NCBI GenBank assembly: GCA_035651755.1
Contig: DASRFA010000043.1
Location: 62,001 to 126,000, forward strand
Reading direction: 5' to 3'
Length of the DNA: 64,000 nt
Origin: DASRFA01 sp035651755
GTDB taxonomy: Bacteria > Desulfobacterota > Binatia > UBA12015
Made by a program: the position numbers and the translations under genes. This document shows positions 39,530-48,080 of this stretch, one piece after another; position 1 is the first letter of the stretch; each line of letters starts with the position of its first letter. The notes under the pieces were generated by a model, which saw nothing but the letters and a program-made list of their open reading frames with translations, was not told the origin of the DNA and ran no database searches.

Positions 39530-40429
39530 CTAGAGGACCGCGATGTCCAGCTGGGGAAGTCGCGCAGGGTCTCCGATCACCTCCACCCGCGCGACCTTCG
39601 CGTCCGTGAAGGTGAACGTCAGGACCCGGGAAAGCTTGCCGCGCGGCGCGAAGATCAGTCCGACCGATCCATCGATGAGCGCCGGCTGTACGGAACGCAG
39701 CCCCCGCGAGAGCGCGACGAACTGCCTCACCCACGTGGCGGCGCCTCTCAGCTCCCGCGGCGTGTCGGCGGCGTCCGCCGCTCCGCCCGCGATGCGTGCG
39801 GCACCATCGATCCGAACGACGGCATCGGGATCGAGGACGGCAAGAAGGCCCTGGATGTCGCCTGCGCGCGCCGCGCTCAGAAACGCCTCGACCACTTCGC
39901 GCTGACGAGCCCGGCCGGCGGCCGACGACGCCGGCGATCCCCGCACGCGACGGCGGGCGCGGCTCGCGAGCTGACGTGCGGCCTCCGGCGACCGTCCCGT
40001 GATGGCCGCGATCTCGTCGAACGGCCTGCCGAAGAGGTCGTGCAGGACGAACGCGAGGCGCTCCGCGGGCGCCAGCGTGTCGAGCACGACCAGCAGCGCG
40101 ACCCCGACGGAATCCGCGAGCTCCGCCTCGCCTTCGGGATCCGAGCCGCCCGCATGCACGAAGCCGGCTTCGGTCGCCTGCGCGCCGATCGGCTCCTCGC
40201 GCCGCGACTTCCGCGAGCGCAGCATGTCGAGGCACACGCGCGACACGACCGTCGTCAACCACGCGCTCAGGTTCTCGACGCCCGCCGCATCGGTGCGCTC
40301 GAGACGGAGCCATGCTTCCTGCACGGCGTCCTCGGCCTCGCTCAGCGAGCCCAGCATGCGGTACGCCACTCCGCGCAGCCGCAGGCGGTTCTCCTCGAAC
40401 CGCTCGCTCAGCCAGCCCTGCTCGTCCAT
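39530..40429 (-). CDS. ECF41-type RNA polymerase sigma factor (SigJ-like)
   Basis: The product has 299 residues. Region 2 is LRGVAYRMLGSLSEAEDAVQ and EAWLRLERT, with LSAWLTTVVSRVCLDMLRSR after it. Region 4 is LAPAERLAFVLHDLFGRPFD and EIAAITGRSPEAARQLASRA. A C-terminal SnoaL/NTF2-like domain (about residues 175-295) replaces an external anti-sigma factor, as in the ECF41 group. The canonical DGGGK motif of that domain appears here as DGAAR, which may alter self-inhibition. ECF41 genes are usually beside a carboxymuconolactone-decarboxylase, oxidoreductase or epimerase target; here the immediate same-strand neighbour is the HpaB-like gene. Confidence 0.88.
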   Translation of the reverse strand: MDEQGWLSERFEENRLRLRGVAYRMLGSLSEAEDAVQEAWLRLERTDAAGVENLSAWLTTVVSRVCLDMLRSRKSRREEPIGAQATEAGFVHAGGSDPEGEAELADSVGVALLVVLDTLAPAERLAFVLHDLFGRPFDEIAAITGRSPEAARQLASRARRRVRGSPASSAAGRARQREVVEAFLSAARAGDIQGLLAVLDPDAVVRIDGAARIAGGAADAADTPRELRGAATWVRQFVALSRGLRSVQPALIDGSVGLIFAPRGKLSRVLTFTFTDAKVARVEVIGDPARLPQLDIAVL

Positions 40430-40514
40430 GGCCCGGTCTCGGTCACGTTCTCGCGGTCCGCTCCGTCATCCCCCTGACGAACCACGTCGGTCCGATGTGA
40501 CAGGAGGGATGCCG

Positions 40515-41000
40515 ATGCAGTCTCGAATGCCCGATGGATTGATGATTCCCCGCAGAGCGGTGATCGGCGCAAGGAAGCCGCTCATGACGCCGACGCGACC
40601 AGGAATCCCAGCCACCCGGATCGCGTACGCCGCCGCCTCGGCCGCCCTGCTCGGGGTCGCGTTGGCCACGCCGGCCGCCGCGCAAGGCGTCATTGCGACC
40701 GGCTCCGGACGAGCGGGCGCCCAGGTCGCCGCGCTGGTCGCGCTGATCGGCGTGATCACCGGTGGGCTCGCGCTACGCGCCGCACGGGGCGGCGGCGCCA
40801 CCAACGCGCGAGACCGGGCCATCGTCGCCCTGGTGCTCGGCGTGATGGGGATGCTCCTCGGCGTGCTGCACTTCGCGACCACCACCGGCGGCTTCGGGAC
40901 CGGCAACGGGAGAGCCGGGGCCATCGTCGCCGCGGTGCTCGGACTGATCGGTTTGCTCCTCGGTCGGCTGGCGCTGGCTCGCTCCGGGCGCACCGGCTGA
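40515..41000 (+). CDS. DUF6223-like small membrane protein
   Basis: The product has 161 residues. ATG 40515 is favoured over 40509 because AGGAGGG is then correctly spaced. An N-terminal cleavable signal ends LATPAAAQG near residue 58. Three hydrophobic helices are joined by repeated GxGRAGA motifs (ATGSGRAGAQVAALVALIGV and GTGNGRAGAIVAAVLGLIGL), giving an internal duplication. I recall this pattern as DUF6223. It probably lies in the inner membrane. The role is unknown. It is divergent from the ECF41 gene. Confidence 0.65.
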   Translation: MQSRMPDGLMIPRRAVIGARKPLMTPTRPGIPATRIAYAAASAALLGVALATPAAAQGVIATGSGRAGAQVAALVALIGVITGGLALRAARGGGATNARDRAIVALVLGVMGMLLGVLHFATTTGGFGTGNGRAGAIVAAVLGLIGLLLGRLALARSGRTG

Positions 41001-41059
41001 CGGGCCGACCCGGCGCGGTAACGTACGCCCTTCGCCCCGCGAGAAAGGAGATCGGAACG

Positions 41060-41437
41060 ATGCCCGAAGTCGGCATGCGATACATGATCGACGACGTCCC
41101 CGCAGCCGTGAGGTTCTACACGACCCTCCTCGGCTTCAGCGTGGAGGTCGACGCGTCACCGGCCTTCGCCGCGGTTTCGCGTGACGGCGTGCGACTCCTG
41201 CTGAGCGGCGACGGCAGCTCCGGGAAGCGCACCCTCCCGGATGGCCGTCGTCAAGTACCGGGAGGCTGGAACCGCCTTCACGTCCAGGTCGCGGATCTCG
41301 ACGCGGAGGTGGAGCGGTTGCGAGCGGCCCGGGTGCCGTTCCGTACGGACGAGATCGTGAGCGGTCCGGGCGGATCGCAGATCGTCATCGAGGATCCGTC
41401 CGGCAATCCGGTCGAGCTGTTCCAGCCGGGGCGGTGA
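41060..41437 (+). CDS. VOC (glyoxalase/bleomycin-resistance-like) family protein
   Basis: The product has 125 residues, with ATG 41060 after GAAAGGAGATCGG. GMRYMIDDVPAAVRFYTTLL, FAAVSRDGVRLLLSGDG, LHVQVADLDAEVERLRAARV and IEDPSGNPVELFQP are the two beta-alpha-beta-beta-beta modules of the VOC fold. The terminal EDPSGNPVELF matches the glyoxalase I-like metal-binding region. The substrate is unknown. Confidence 0.88.
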   Translation: MPEVGMRYMIDDVPAAVRFYTTLLGFSVEVDASPAFAAVSRDGVRLLLSGDGSSGKRTLPDGRRQVPGGWNRLHVQVADLDAEVERLRAARVPFRTDEIVSGPGGSQIVIEDPSGNPVELFQPGR

Positions 41438-41557
41438 GCGCGCTCGGTGAAGCGTCGAGATTCGCGCCTGTCGATTCCGTGAGCTTTCCTTCGACTACCC
41501 CGTGAGGGCGACATCGCGCCCGACCGGCAGCGACCGGGAAACCAAGAGGATTGCGAC

Positions 41558-42004
41558 ATGGCAACAGGCACCGTTCGTCTCCACCGCGTTCTTCGCTGCG
41601 CTCCGGAGCGCGTCTATCGCGCGTTCCTCGAGCCCGACGCGATGGCCAAGTGGCTCCCGCCCTACGGCTTCACGTGCACGGTCCACCACATGGACGCGCG
41701 GGTCGGAGGGACGTACAGGATGTCCTTCAAGAACTTCTCGACGGGCAACGGGCACTCTTTCGGCGGCGAGTACCGCGAGCTGGTTCCGCACCAGCGCATC
41801 CGGTACACGGACAAGTTCGAGGACCCGAGCCTCAGCGGCGAGATGATCACGACGATCTCCTTGCAGCAGGTGCCGTGCGGGACCGAGGTCTCCATCGTTC
41901 AGGAGGGGCTGCCGGAGATGATTCCGGTCGAGAGCTGCTACCTCGGCTGGCAGGAGTCGCTGGAGCAGCTCGCGAGGCTCGTCGAGCCGGAGATCCCCGA
42001 CTGA
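41558..42004 (+). CDS. SRPBCC (AHSA1-like) family protein
   Basis: The product has 148 residues. VRLHRVLRCAPERVYRAFLE and PDAMAKWLPPYGFTCTVHHM, then DARVGGTYRMSFKNFSTGNG, GEYRELVPHQRIRYTDKFED and the C-terminal helix ESCYLGWQESLEQLARLVEP form a Bet v1/START-like AHSA1 fold, which binds a hydrophobic ligand in a cavity. Such proteins often accompany ECF or ArsR regulators in GC-rich bacteria. It is in a same-strand run with VOC and DUF1801 genes. Confidence 0.88.
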   Translation: MATGTVRLHRVLRCAPERVYRAFLEPDAMAKWLPPYGFTCTVHHMDARVGGTYRMSFKNFSTGNGHSFGGEYRELVPHQRIRYTDKFEDPSLSGEMITTISLQQVPCGTEVSIVQEGLPEMIPVESCYLGWQESLEQLARLVEPEIPD

Positions 42005-42090
42005 CCCGACGTCGAAGGACGCGGAGCTCGACGCGATCGCGGCGTTGATCGCAATCGATCGAACCTCGGAACCAAGGACCAAGAACGAGC

Positions 42091-42489
42091 ATGAAGAAGA
42101 GCGGGGCGCAGAACGACAAGTCTCCGTCGCAGCTGATCGACGAGAGAATCGAGGAGCTCGGCGACTGGCGGGGCAAGATGCTCAGCCGGCTCCGTGCCCT
42201 TGTGAAGGAAGCCGATCCCGAAGTCGTCGAGGAGTGGAAGTGGAGAGGCGTTCCGGTGTGGTCGCACGACGGAATCATCTGCACGGGCGAGACCTACGAG
42301 AACGTCGTGAAGATGACCTTCGCCAAAGGCGCCGCCCTGAAGGATCCGTCGCGCCTCTTCAACTCCAGTCTCGAAGGGAACACGAGGCGTGCCATCGACT
42401 TCCGCGAGGGCGGGAAGATCGACGAGAAGGCGTTGAAGACCCTCGTTCGTGCCGCGGTGACCCTGAACGAGTCCAAAGGGCATCGTTGA
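42091..42489 (+). CDS. DUF1801 domain protein
   Basis: The product has 132 residues, with ATG 42091 after AGGACCAAGAACGAGC. LIDERIEELGDWRGKMLSRL, VKEADPEVVEEWKWRGVPVW, and KMTFAKGAALKDPSRLFNSS followed by DFREGGKIDEKALKTLVRAA form the alpha/beta fold of DUF1801 (YdhG/YjbR-like). The function is unknown. The stop codon overlaps the likely TTG start of the next gene. Confidence 0.85.
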   Translation: MKKSGAQNDKSPSQLIDERIEELGDWRGKMLSRLRALVKEADPEVVEEWKWRGVPVWSHDGIICTGETYENVVKMTFAKGAALKDPSRLFNSSLEGNTRRAIDFREGGKIDEKALKTLVRAAVTLNESKGHR

Positions 42490-43316
42490 TCCACGACGTG
42501 AAGCTTCTTCTCACCCAGCTGCCGACTCGTCTCGATGACGGCCGTCGTAACTTCGATGCAGTGGAGCGCATTCTCGAGCGCTACCCGGCGATGGCGGCCG
42601 ACGCAGACCTCCTCGTTCTTCCGGAGCTCATCGGCTGCGAGATCTCGGATGCGGAATATGAGCGGTCCGTGCGCGACCTGGCCCGACGAGCGGGCTGCTA
42701 CGTCGTCGGCGGTACGCACCACTCGAAACGCGGCCGTTCCGTGGTCAACCGGGGAGCGGTGTCGGATCCCGCCGGATCGATCGTCGCGGAATACGAGAAG
42801 ATGCGGCCGTACGGAGTCGAAGCGAAGCTCGGCGTGAAGCCTGGCACTCGGGCCGGCTCCTTCCGGCTTCGCGGACGGACGGTCGCGGTGTTCGTGTGTT
42901 CCGACTTTTGGTATTCGGAGAGCTTCCTTCACGACGGCACAAGGCCGCCCGACATGGTGGTCGTGACCGCGCTCTCGATCACGCAACGGCCCTCACCGAT
43001 GCTCGCACGGACGCTGTGGAAGCACATGGCCGTCGCTCGTGCGTACGAGTTCGCCGCATACGTCGGCGTCAGCGACTGGCGGACGGGGTGTACATACGGT
43101 GGTCAGCCGAGCTGCGGCGTCGCCGGCCTCGCCAACCCGCGACCATTCGGCCGGGAGGGTTTCTTCTCGGCCTTGAATCGCGGCTCGCTGGCGCTGCACG
43201 AGCTGAACTTCGAGCGTCTCGAAGGGCTTCGTACCAGCCGCTCGGCACGCGGTTTCCCGTGGAAGCGCCCGGCGAGCACGCCCGCGCAGCAGACCGCACT
43301 GGCACGCCGCCGCTGA
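42486..43316 (+). CDS. Carbon-nitrogen hydrolase (nitrilase superfamily)
   Basis: The product has 276 residues from TTG 42486, which overlaps the previous stop (GTG 42498 is the alternative). The Glu-Lys-Cys triad is visible: Glu in ADLLVLPELIG, Lys in AEYEKMRPYG and Cys in VAVFVCSDFWYSE. The enzyme would hydrolyse an amide or nitrile bond, but the region around the Cys (CSDFW) differs from well-known amidase subfamilies. The last 15 or so residues (STPAQQTALARRR) look like a translated decayed attC, as in the DUF429 cassette. Confidence 0.82.
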   Translation: MIHDVKLLLTQLPTRLDDGRRNFDAVERILERYPAMAADADLLVLPELIGCEISDAEYERSVRDLARRAGCYVVGGTHHSKRGRSVVNRGAVSDPAGSIVAEYEKMRPYGVEAKLGVKPGTRAGSFRLRGRTVAVFVCSDFWYSESFLHDGTRPPDMVVVTALSITQRPSPMLARTLWKHMAVARAYEFAAYVGVSDWRTGCTYGGQPSCGVAGLANPRPFGREGFFSALNRGSLALHELNFERLEGLRTSRSARGFPWKRPASTPAQQTALARRR

Positions 43317-43330
43317 ACCGTGGGTCGGAC
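43267..43330 (+). repeat. Degenerate attC-like scar
   Basis: GCCCGGC (43267-43273) and GTCGGAC (43324-43330) occupy the R'' and R' places. CGCAGCAGACCGC and CCGCCGCTGAACCGTGGGTC between them match the inner boxes of attC 6 (GCAGCGGACGC and CCGCTGAACGCTGGGTC). It overlaps the end of the nitrilase gene. It is probably a fossil cassette boundary. Confidence 0.35.
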
Positions 43331-43367
43331 GCGGGAAGCGACTCCGACGAGCCCCGGTCGCGACGAC

Positions 43368-44327
43368 CTAGGCTCGGCCGCCCTGCCCGGCTGGGCGTTC
43401 GTCCTCCCGTGCATTGGCCGAAAGCCACTCGAGCGGGCGGGGACGAAACCCGAGTTCGCGCCGGGCTTTGTCGTTCGAAGCGCCCCTGAGCCTCGTCGCG
43501 TAGTAGACCGCGTCCGCGCCTGACGCGCGAAGCGCCTCTTCCTCGCTGACGCGAGGTGGCGCAGGTGCTCCTGCAGCACGCGCGAACGCCGTCAGCCATA
43601 CATGCTGAGGCGACGGGTTACCGTCGACGATGTTGTACGCTCCCGGCGGGCACTCGAGCGCGGCGGCGGTCGCTCCAGCCGCATCGTCGATATGCACGAA
43701 GCTGTGGACGCCCTGGCCCTCGCCGATGATCGGAACCTGCTGCCGCCGTACCTGATCGCCGACATCGCCGTCGCGCGTGTACCAGGTGCCGGGGCCGTAG
43801 AAGAATCCGTATCGAAGCGCGACCGACTCGATTCCCGGCGTCGCCGATGCGCGCGCTTCCAATTCGACGTAGGTCCGGGCGCCGGCCTCGACTCCGGGCG
43901 ACGCGCTCGAGATGAACGGGACGGACTCGTCCGCCAGCCCCGCGCCCGGCGCATACCAGAACCCGGAGCTTTGCATCAGGTAGCGGCGCACGCCCGCATC
44001 CCGAAGCGATGCAAGCAGGTTCATGTTGCCTTCCACTCGGACTTTGCGATCGCGTTCCGCCGCCGCGCTCATTTCGGCGCGTGTGTAGTGCCGGGGCAGC
44101 GAGGTCAATTCGTTGATCACGGCGTCAGGACGGATCCGTCCGACCGCGGCCCTCACGGCAGCGGGATCCAGTGCGTCGGCGATCAACGGTTCCGCGCCGA
44201 TTTCCCTCAACGCGGGTGCGGAATCGCGCGATCGGGTCAGCGCGAATACCTCGTGCCTGTTCGCCGTCAGGCGGTGGACCAACGGCCGGCCGATGGCGCC
44301 GCTCGCACCGGCGATCACGATCCTCAT
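43368..44327 (-). CDS. NAD-dependent epimerase/dehydratase family protein
   Basis: The product has 319 residues from ATG 44327, preceded by GAAAGGAAGCGCG. The N-terminal Rossmann motif is IVIAGASGAIGRPLVHRL. IRPDAVINELTSLP and YLMQSSGFWYAPG follow, then ESVALRYGFFYGPGTWYTRD, VHIDDAAGATAAAL and GAYNIVDGNPSPQHVW, the extended SDR pattern. The catalytic YxxxK is not clear, as in many atypical extended SDRs. It is divergent from the NmrA-family gene, with a very stable hairpin in the intergenic region. Confidence 0.83.
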   Translation of the reverse strand: MRIVIAGASGAIGRPLVHRLTANRHEVFALTRSRDSAPALREIGAEPLIADALDPAAVRAAVGRIRPDAVINELTSLPRHYTRAEMSAAAERDRKVRVEGNMNLLASLRDAGVRRYLMQSSGFWYAPGAGLADESVPFISSASPGVEAGARTYVELEARASATPGIESVALRYGFFYGPGTWYTRDGDVGDQVRRQQVPIIGEGQGVHSFVHIDDAAGATAAALECPPGAYNIVDGNPSPQHVWLTAFARAAGAPAPPRVSEEEALRASGADAVYYATRLRGASNDKARRELGFRPRPLEWLSANAREDERPAGQGGRA

Positions 44328-44397
44328 CGCGCTTCCTTTCAGGTCGCTTTGCGGCATCGTCGCACGATTCGCGACTTTCAACCATAACGCAGGCAGC

Positions 44398-44430
44398 GCG
44401 GGGGCGGTCCTCCGACAGGACCGCCCCCGC
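44398..44430. other. Strong hairpin between divergent genes
   Basis: GCGGGGGCGGTCCT (44398-44411) is the exact reverse complement of AGGACCGCCCCCGC (44417-44430), separated by five bases. The 14-bp stem sits 71 bp upstream of the minus-strand epimerase gene and 83 bp upstream of NmrA. With divergent genes it cannot be a shared 3' terminator, so it may be an operator, a cruciform-forming element or a leftover from rearrangement. Confidence 0.45.
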
Positions 44431-44512
44431 CCGCGTGGCGGCGAGCGATTGCACCGGCGCGGCCGCGCTGCTCTGCTCGACGGCTGAGCGCCGGCGGCCA
44501 AGGAGGCGTGCC

Positions 44513-45427
44513 ATGACGGAGAACCGGCCCATCCTCGTCACCGGCGCAGCCGGTCAGCTCGGTGCAGTCGGACGCACCGTCACCGGCCTGCTCCTCGATC
44601 GTGGCCTGCGGGTCCGCGCCATGGTGCGCCGCGACGACGATCGCGCGGCGGCGCTGCGCGCCGCCGGCGCAGAGGTGGTCGTGGGAGACCTCCTCGAGCC
44701 GGCCGACGTCCACCGCGTCGCGAGCGGCTGCCGCCGCATCTACTTCGGCATGTCGGTCTCGCCCGGATACCTCGAGGCGTCCGTCACGATGGCGGCCGTC
44801 GCGCGCGACGTGCAGATCGACGCCCTCGTGAACATGTCGCAGATGACGGTCTCGCAGATGAGCATCGAGAACATGACGCCGAGCCGGCAGCAGCGGCAGC
44901 ATTGGCTGAGCGAGCAGGCGTTCGCGTGGTCCGGGCTGCCGGTCGTCACCGTCCGACCCACGGTGTTCCTGGAGGGCTTCTTCGTCCCGCTCACCGGTCC
45001 GAGCGTCCGCGACCGGAGCCGCATCGAGCTGCCGTTCGGCGACGGCAAGACGAACCCGGTGTCGACGGCGGACGTCGCGCGCGTCGTCGCGACCATCCTC
45101 GCGGACCCCACGGCGCACGTCGGCCGCGTCTACGAGCTCACCGGGCCGCGCTCGCAGGACGTGCATGGGATCGCGCGCGAGTACTCGGAAGCGCTCAACC
45201 GCGAGATCACGTACGCCGACGTTCCGCCCGACGCCTGGGAGCGCGACCTCGGAAAGGCCGGCCTTCCGGAGCACCTCACCAAGCACCTCGTGACGATGGC
45301 CGAGCTCAACCGGGCTGGTCGGTACGACCGCATGACGGACGGCGTGGAGCGGCTGACCGGGCGACCGGCGACGAGCATTCGCGAGTTCGTGTCGCTCCAC
45401 GCCGACGAGTTCGGAGGTCGCCGATGA
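44513..45427 (+). CDS. NmrA-like NAD(P)-binding protein
   Basis: The product has 304 residues, with ATG 44513 after AAGGAGGCGTGCC. ILVTGAAGQLGAVGRTVTGL carries the Rossmann glycine motif. RAMVRRDDDRAAALRAAGAE and VVVGDLLEPADVHRVASGCR are typical of the NmrA/quinone-oxidoreductase-like atypical SDRs. HWLSEQAFAWSGLPVVTVRP and VYELTGPRSQDVHGIAREYS complete the pattern. It may be an NADPH sensor or reductase. Its TGA overlaps the next ATG. Confidence 0.87.
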   Translation: MTENRPILVTGAAGQLGAVGRTVTGLLLDRGLRVRAMVRRDDDRAAALRAAGAEVVVGDLLEPADVHRVASGCRRIYFGMSVSPGYLEASVTMAAVARDVQIDALVNMSQMTVSQMSIENMTPSRQQRQHWLSEQAFAWSGLPVVTVRPTVFLEGFFVPLTGPSVRDRSRIELPFGDGKTNPVSTADVARVVATILADPTAHVGRVYELTGPRSQDVHGIAREYSEALNREITYADVPPDAWERDLGKAGLPEHLTKHLVTMAELNRAGRYDRMTDGVERLTGRPATSIREFVSLHADEFGGRR

Positions 45428-46239
45428 CCGAGCCGAGCGACGCCTGGGCAGCCGGCGCGGCGTACGACGACTTCATGGGTCGCTGGAGTCGTCTGCTCGC
45501 GCCGCGCTTCGTGTCGTGGCTCGGCGTCCGCCCCGGGGCGAGCTGGCTCGACGTCGGCTGCGGGACGGGCGCCCTCTCCGGAGCGATCTGCGCGGGTGCG
45601 GACCCTGCATCGGTCGTCGCGTGCGACCCGTCCGAGCCGTTCGTCGCGTACGCACGTCGGCGCCGAGTCGATCCGCGCATCTCCTTCGCGGTGGCCGGAG
45701 TCGGGCAGCTTCCGACGCGGCCGGGCGGGTTCGACAGCGTGACGTCTCTCCTCGCCCTCAACTTCTTCCCCGACCCCGGCGCCGCGATCGGCGAGATGCG
45801 GCGGATCGCGTCCGCAAACGGCCTCGTCTCCGCGTGCGTGTGGGACTATGCGGGCCGGATGGAGCTCTTGCGGTGCTTCTGGGATTCCGCCGCAGCCGTG
45901 GACGGGCGCGCGTCCGAGCTCGACGAGGGCGGCCGCTTTGCGATCTGCCGACCGGATGCGCTCGCGTCTCTCTTCCGCGACGCGGGCCTCGCCGACGTCG
46001 TCAGCGACGCGATCGAGATCCCGACCCGGTTCTCGACGTTCGCGGAGTACTGGACGTCGTTCCTGGGCGGCACCGGCCCCGCTCCCTCGTACGTCGCGAG
46101 CCTCGACTCCGCGCATCGCGAGGCACTGGCCGCGCGGCTCGAGCGCTCGCTTCGTCGCGACGCCGCCGGCGCGATCTCGTTGGTCGCCCGAGCCTGGGTC
46201 GTGCGCGGGGTCGCGCGGACCGAGGGAGCGGACGACTGA
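45424..46239 (+). CDS. Class I SAM-dependent methyltransferase
   Basis: The product has 271 residues from ATG 45424. YDDFMGRWSRLLAPRFVSWL is followed by SAM motif I SWLDVGCGTGALSGAI, motif II VVACDPSEPFVAYARR and the post-motif LNFFPDPGAAIGEMRRIASA. This is a UbiE/methyltransferase-11-like enzyme. It is translationally coupled to the NmrA-like gene, so the two may act in the same small pathway. The substrate is unknown. Confidence 0.85.
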   Translation: MTEPSDAWAAGAAYDDFMGRWSRLLAPRFVSWLGVRPGASWLDVGCGTGALSGAICAGADPASVVACDPSEPFVAYARRRRVDPRISFAVAGVGQLPTRPGGFDSVTSLLALNFFPDPGAAIGEMRRIASANGLVSACVWDYAGRMELLRCFWDSAAAVDGRASELDEGGRFAICRPDALASLFRDAGLADVVSDAIEIPTRFSTFAEYWTSFLGGTGPAPSYVASLDSAHREALAARLERSLRRDAAGAISLVARAWVVRGVARTEGADD

Positions 46240-46299
46240 GACCCCGTCGGCCGACGTGCCGCCGTTGCAAGAGCGGCCCGCACGTCGGAAAGGAGACGA

Positions 46300-46761
46300 A
46301 TGCTGCGCATCGCGACGATGACCAGCCTGGCCGCGTACTCGGTCGTCGCGAGCCAGCCGCTCGCCTACATCTTCTTCATGACGGCGGCGCAGCGAGCGCT
46401 GTCGGCGCCCGCATACGTCGAGCTTCGCCAGCGCATCAACCCCGTCATGAACCGGCGCGTTCCGGCGGTCTACCTGGTCGCCCTGGCGACGGTCCTGCTG
46501 CTGCTCGCGCTCGCGCTGGCAGCCGGACGCTGGAGCCTCGTCGCGACGACCACCGCGGCGCTCCTCTGCCTCGTCGTCGACACCGCATTCATGCTTCGGG
46601 AGAACGCGCCGATCAACGGCATCATGGATCGTTGGTCGCCGAGCGCCCCTCCCGCGGACTGGTCGGACTACCGCGAGAAGTGGTTCGCGGTGTACGCCTA
46701 TCGCCAGATCGCGGTGCTCGTGGGGTTCCTGAGCCTCCTGGTCGGCGCCGTGTACGGGTAG
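46300..46761 (+). CDS. DUF1772-like membrane protein
   Basis: The product has 153 residues, with ATG 46300 after GGAAAGGAGACGA. Four helices are predicted (YSVVASQPLAYIFFMTAAQR; VPAVYLVALATVLLLLALAL; LVATTTAALLCLVVDTAFML; YRQIAVLVGFLSLLVGAVYG). The segment YVELRQRINPVMNRRVPAVY and INGIMDRW with the following DWSDYREKW fits the DUF1772/anthrone-oxygenase-like family. Enzymatic function in bacteria is not established. Confidence 0.7.
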   Translation: MLRIATMTSLAAYSVVASQPLAYIFFMTAAQRALSAPAYVELRQRINPVMNRRVPAVYLVALATVLLLLALALAAGRWSLVATTTAALLCLVVDTAFMLRENAPINGIMDRWSPSAPPADWSDYREKWFAVYAYRQIAVLVGFLSLLVGAVYG

Positions 46762-46816
46762 CGGACCGCTCTCGGCGCCTTTCACTGACCCGCTCGGCGC
46801 GCCATACTCCTCGCCC

Positions 46817-48043
46817 ATGCAAGCGACTGCCGAGCCGCTCGAATCCCCGGTCCTGAGCGACGACTACGCGCTCGATCCCTACGCGACGATCACGCACCTC
46901 CGCGCGACCGACCCCGTCCACTTCGTTCCCGGGCTCGGCTTCTGGCTCGTGACCCGCTACGACGACGTCCGCCGCCTCTTCACCGACGAGAACGTCACGA
47001 ACGACCCGCGCGCCTACGAGCACTACGTCGCGCCGCCCGAAGGATCGTTCATGCACTGGGTCTCCGAGCACGGCCTCTTCTCGTTGCCGCCGGACGAGCA
47101 CGCGCGCGTCCGCCGCCTCGTGTCGGCCGCGTTCACGCCGCGCGCGATCGCGCGCATGGACTCGCAGGTGCTCGACGTCATCGAGCAATTCGTCGCGCCC
47201 GTGCGCGGGCGGCGCGGCGTCGTCGATCTGATGGCGGAGATCACCGACCCGATCCCGAATGCGGTGATCAGCCGCGTCACCGGCGTCGCGGCACCGGGCG
47301 GCGAGGAGGTGCGCTTCCGCCAGCTCGCGCAGGAGACGATCCGCGGCTTCTTCTCGTTCGCGGACCCGGAAGCCAGAATGCGTGGCGCCGACGCGTTCCT
47401 CGAGCTCGCGAACTGGGTGCGCGAGGTCGCGAAAGAGCGCCGGCGCGCGCCGCGCGAGGACCTCATCACCGACCTCGTCCGGGCGACCGACCGCGGCGAG
47501 GCGATGAGCGACGACGAGATCGTCATCCTGGTCGCCGGGCTGCTCGGCGCCGGCAGCGAGACGACGGCGATCGGCGGCGTCGTCTCGCTGCGGGCGCTGC
47601 TCGAGCACCCGGACGCGCTCGCGCGCCTCCGCGCCGACCGGAGCCTCATTCCCGGCGCGGTGAACGAGATCCTGCGCCACGGCTTCGGCGGCGGCGCCGG
47701 CCTTCCGCGCTACGCGGTGCGCGACTTCGCGCTCCGCGGCAAGCCGATCCGGAAGGGCCAGATGCTCATGCTGTCGTTCACCGGCGCGCACCGCGACCCG
47801 AGCGTCTTCCCCGATCCCGATCGCTTCGACATCGCGCGCGACACGACCGACCTCACGATCTTCGGCCACGGCCCGCACTACTGCCTCGGCGTCCACCTCG
47901 CGCTCGCCGAGCTGCGCGGCGTGGTCGACGCCGCCCTCGACTTCCTGCCGCCGGGCGCGCGCCTGCGCGACGACCTCATCGAGTGGCAGCGCATGATCTT
48001 CTTTCGCCGCCCGCTCAACCTGCCCGTCGACTTCGGCGGGTGA
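46817..48043 (+). CDS. Cytochrome P450
   Basis: The product has 408 residues, the usual length for soluble bacterial P450s. The I-helix is LVAGLLGAGSETTAIGG with the oxygen-activating Thr at 249/250. The K-helix ExxR is Glu284-Arg287 (NEILRHG). The heme loop is FGHGPHYCLGVHLALAEL with Cys356 as heme ligand. The sequence looks like CYP107/CYP105-type monooxygenases, but no subfamily can be set. It needs ferredoxin and reductase partners, which are not in the neighbourhood. Confidence 0.93.
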   Translation: MQATAEPLESPVLSDDYALDPYATITHLRATDPVHFVPGLGFWLVTRYDDVRRLFTDENVTNDPRAYEHYVAPPEGSFMHWVSEHGLFSLPPDEHARVRRLVSAAFTPRAIARMDSQVLDVIEQFVAPVRGRRGVVDLMAEITDPIPNAVISRVTGVAAPGGEEVRFRQLAQETIRGFFSFADPEARMRGADAFLELANWVREVAKERRRAPREDLITDLVRATDRGEAMSDDEIVILVAGLLGAGSETTAIGGVVSLRALLEHPDALARLRADRSLIPGAVNEILRHGFGGGAGLPRYAVRDFALRGKPIRKGQMLMLSFTGAHRDPSVFPDPDRFDIARDTTDLTIFGHGPHYCLGVHLALAELRGVVDAALDFLPPGARLRDDLIEWQRMIFFRRPLNLPVDFGG

Positions 48044-48080
48044 CGCGACTGCCGGCGATCGTCGCAAAGGAGGGGCTCCG

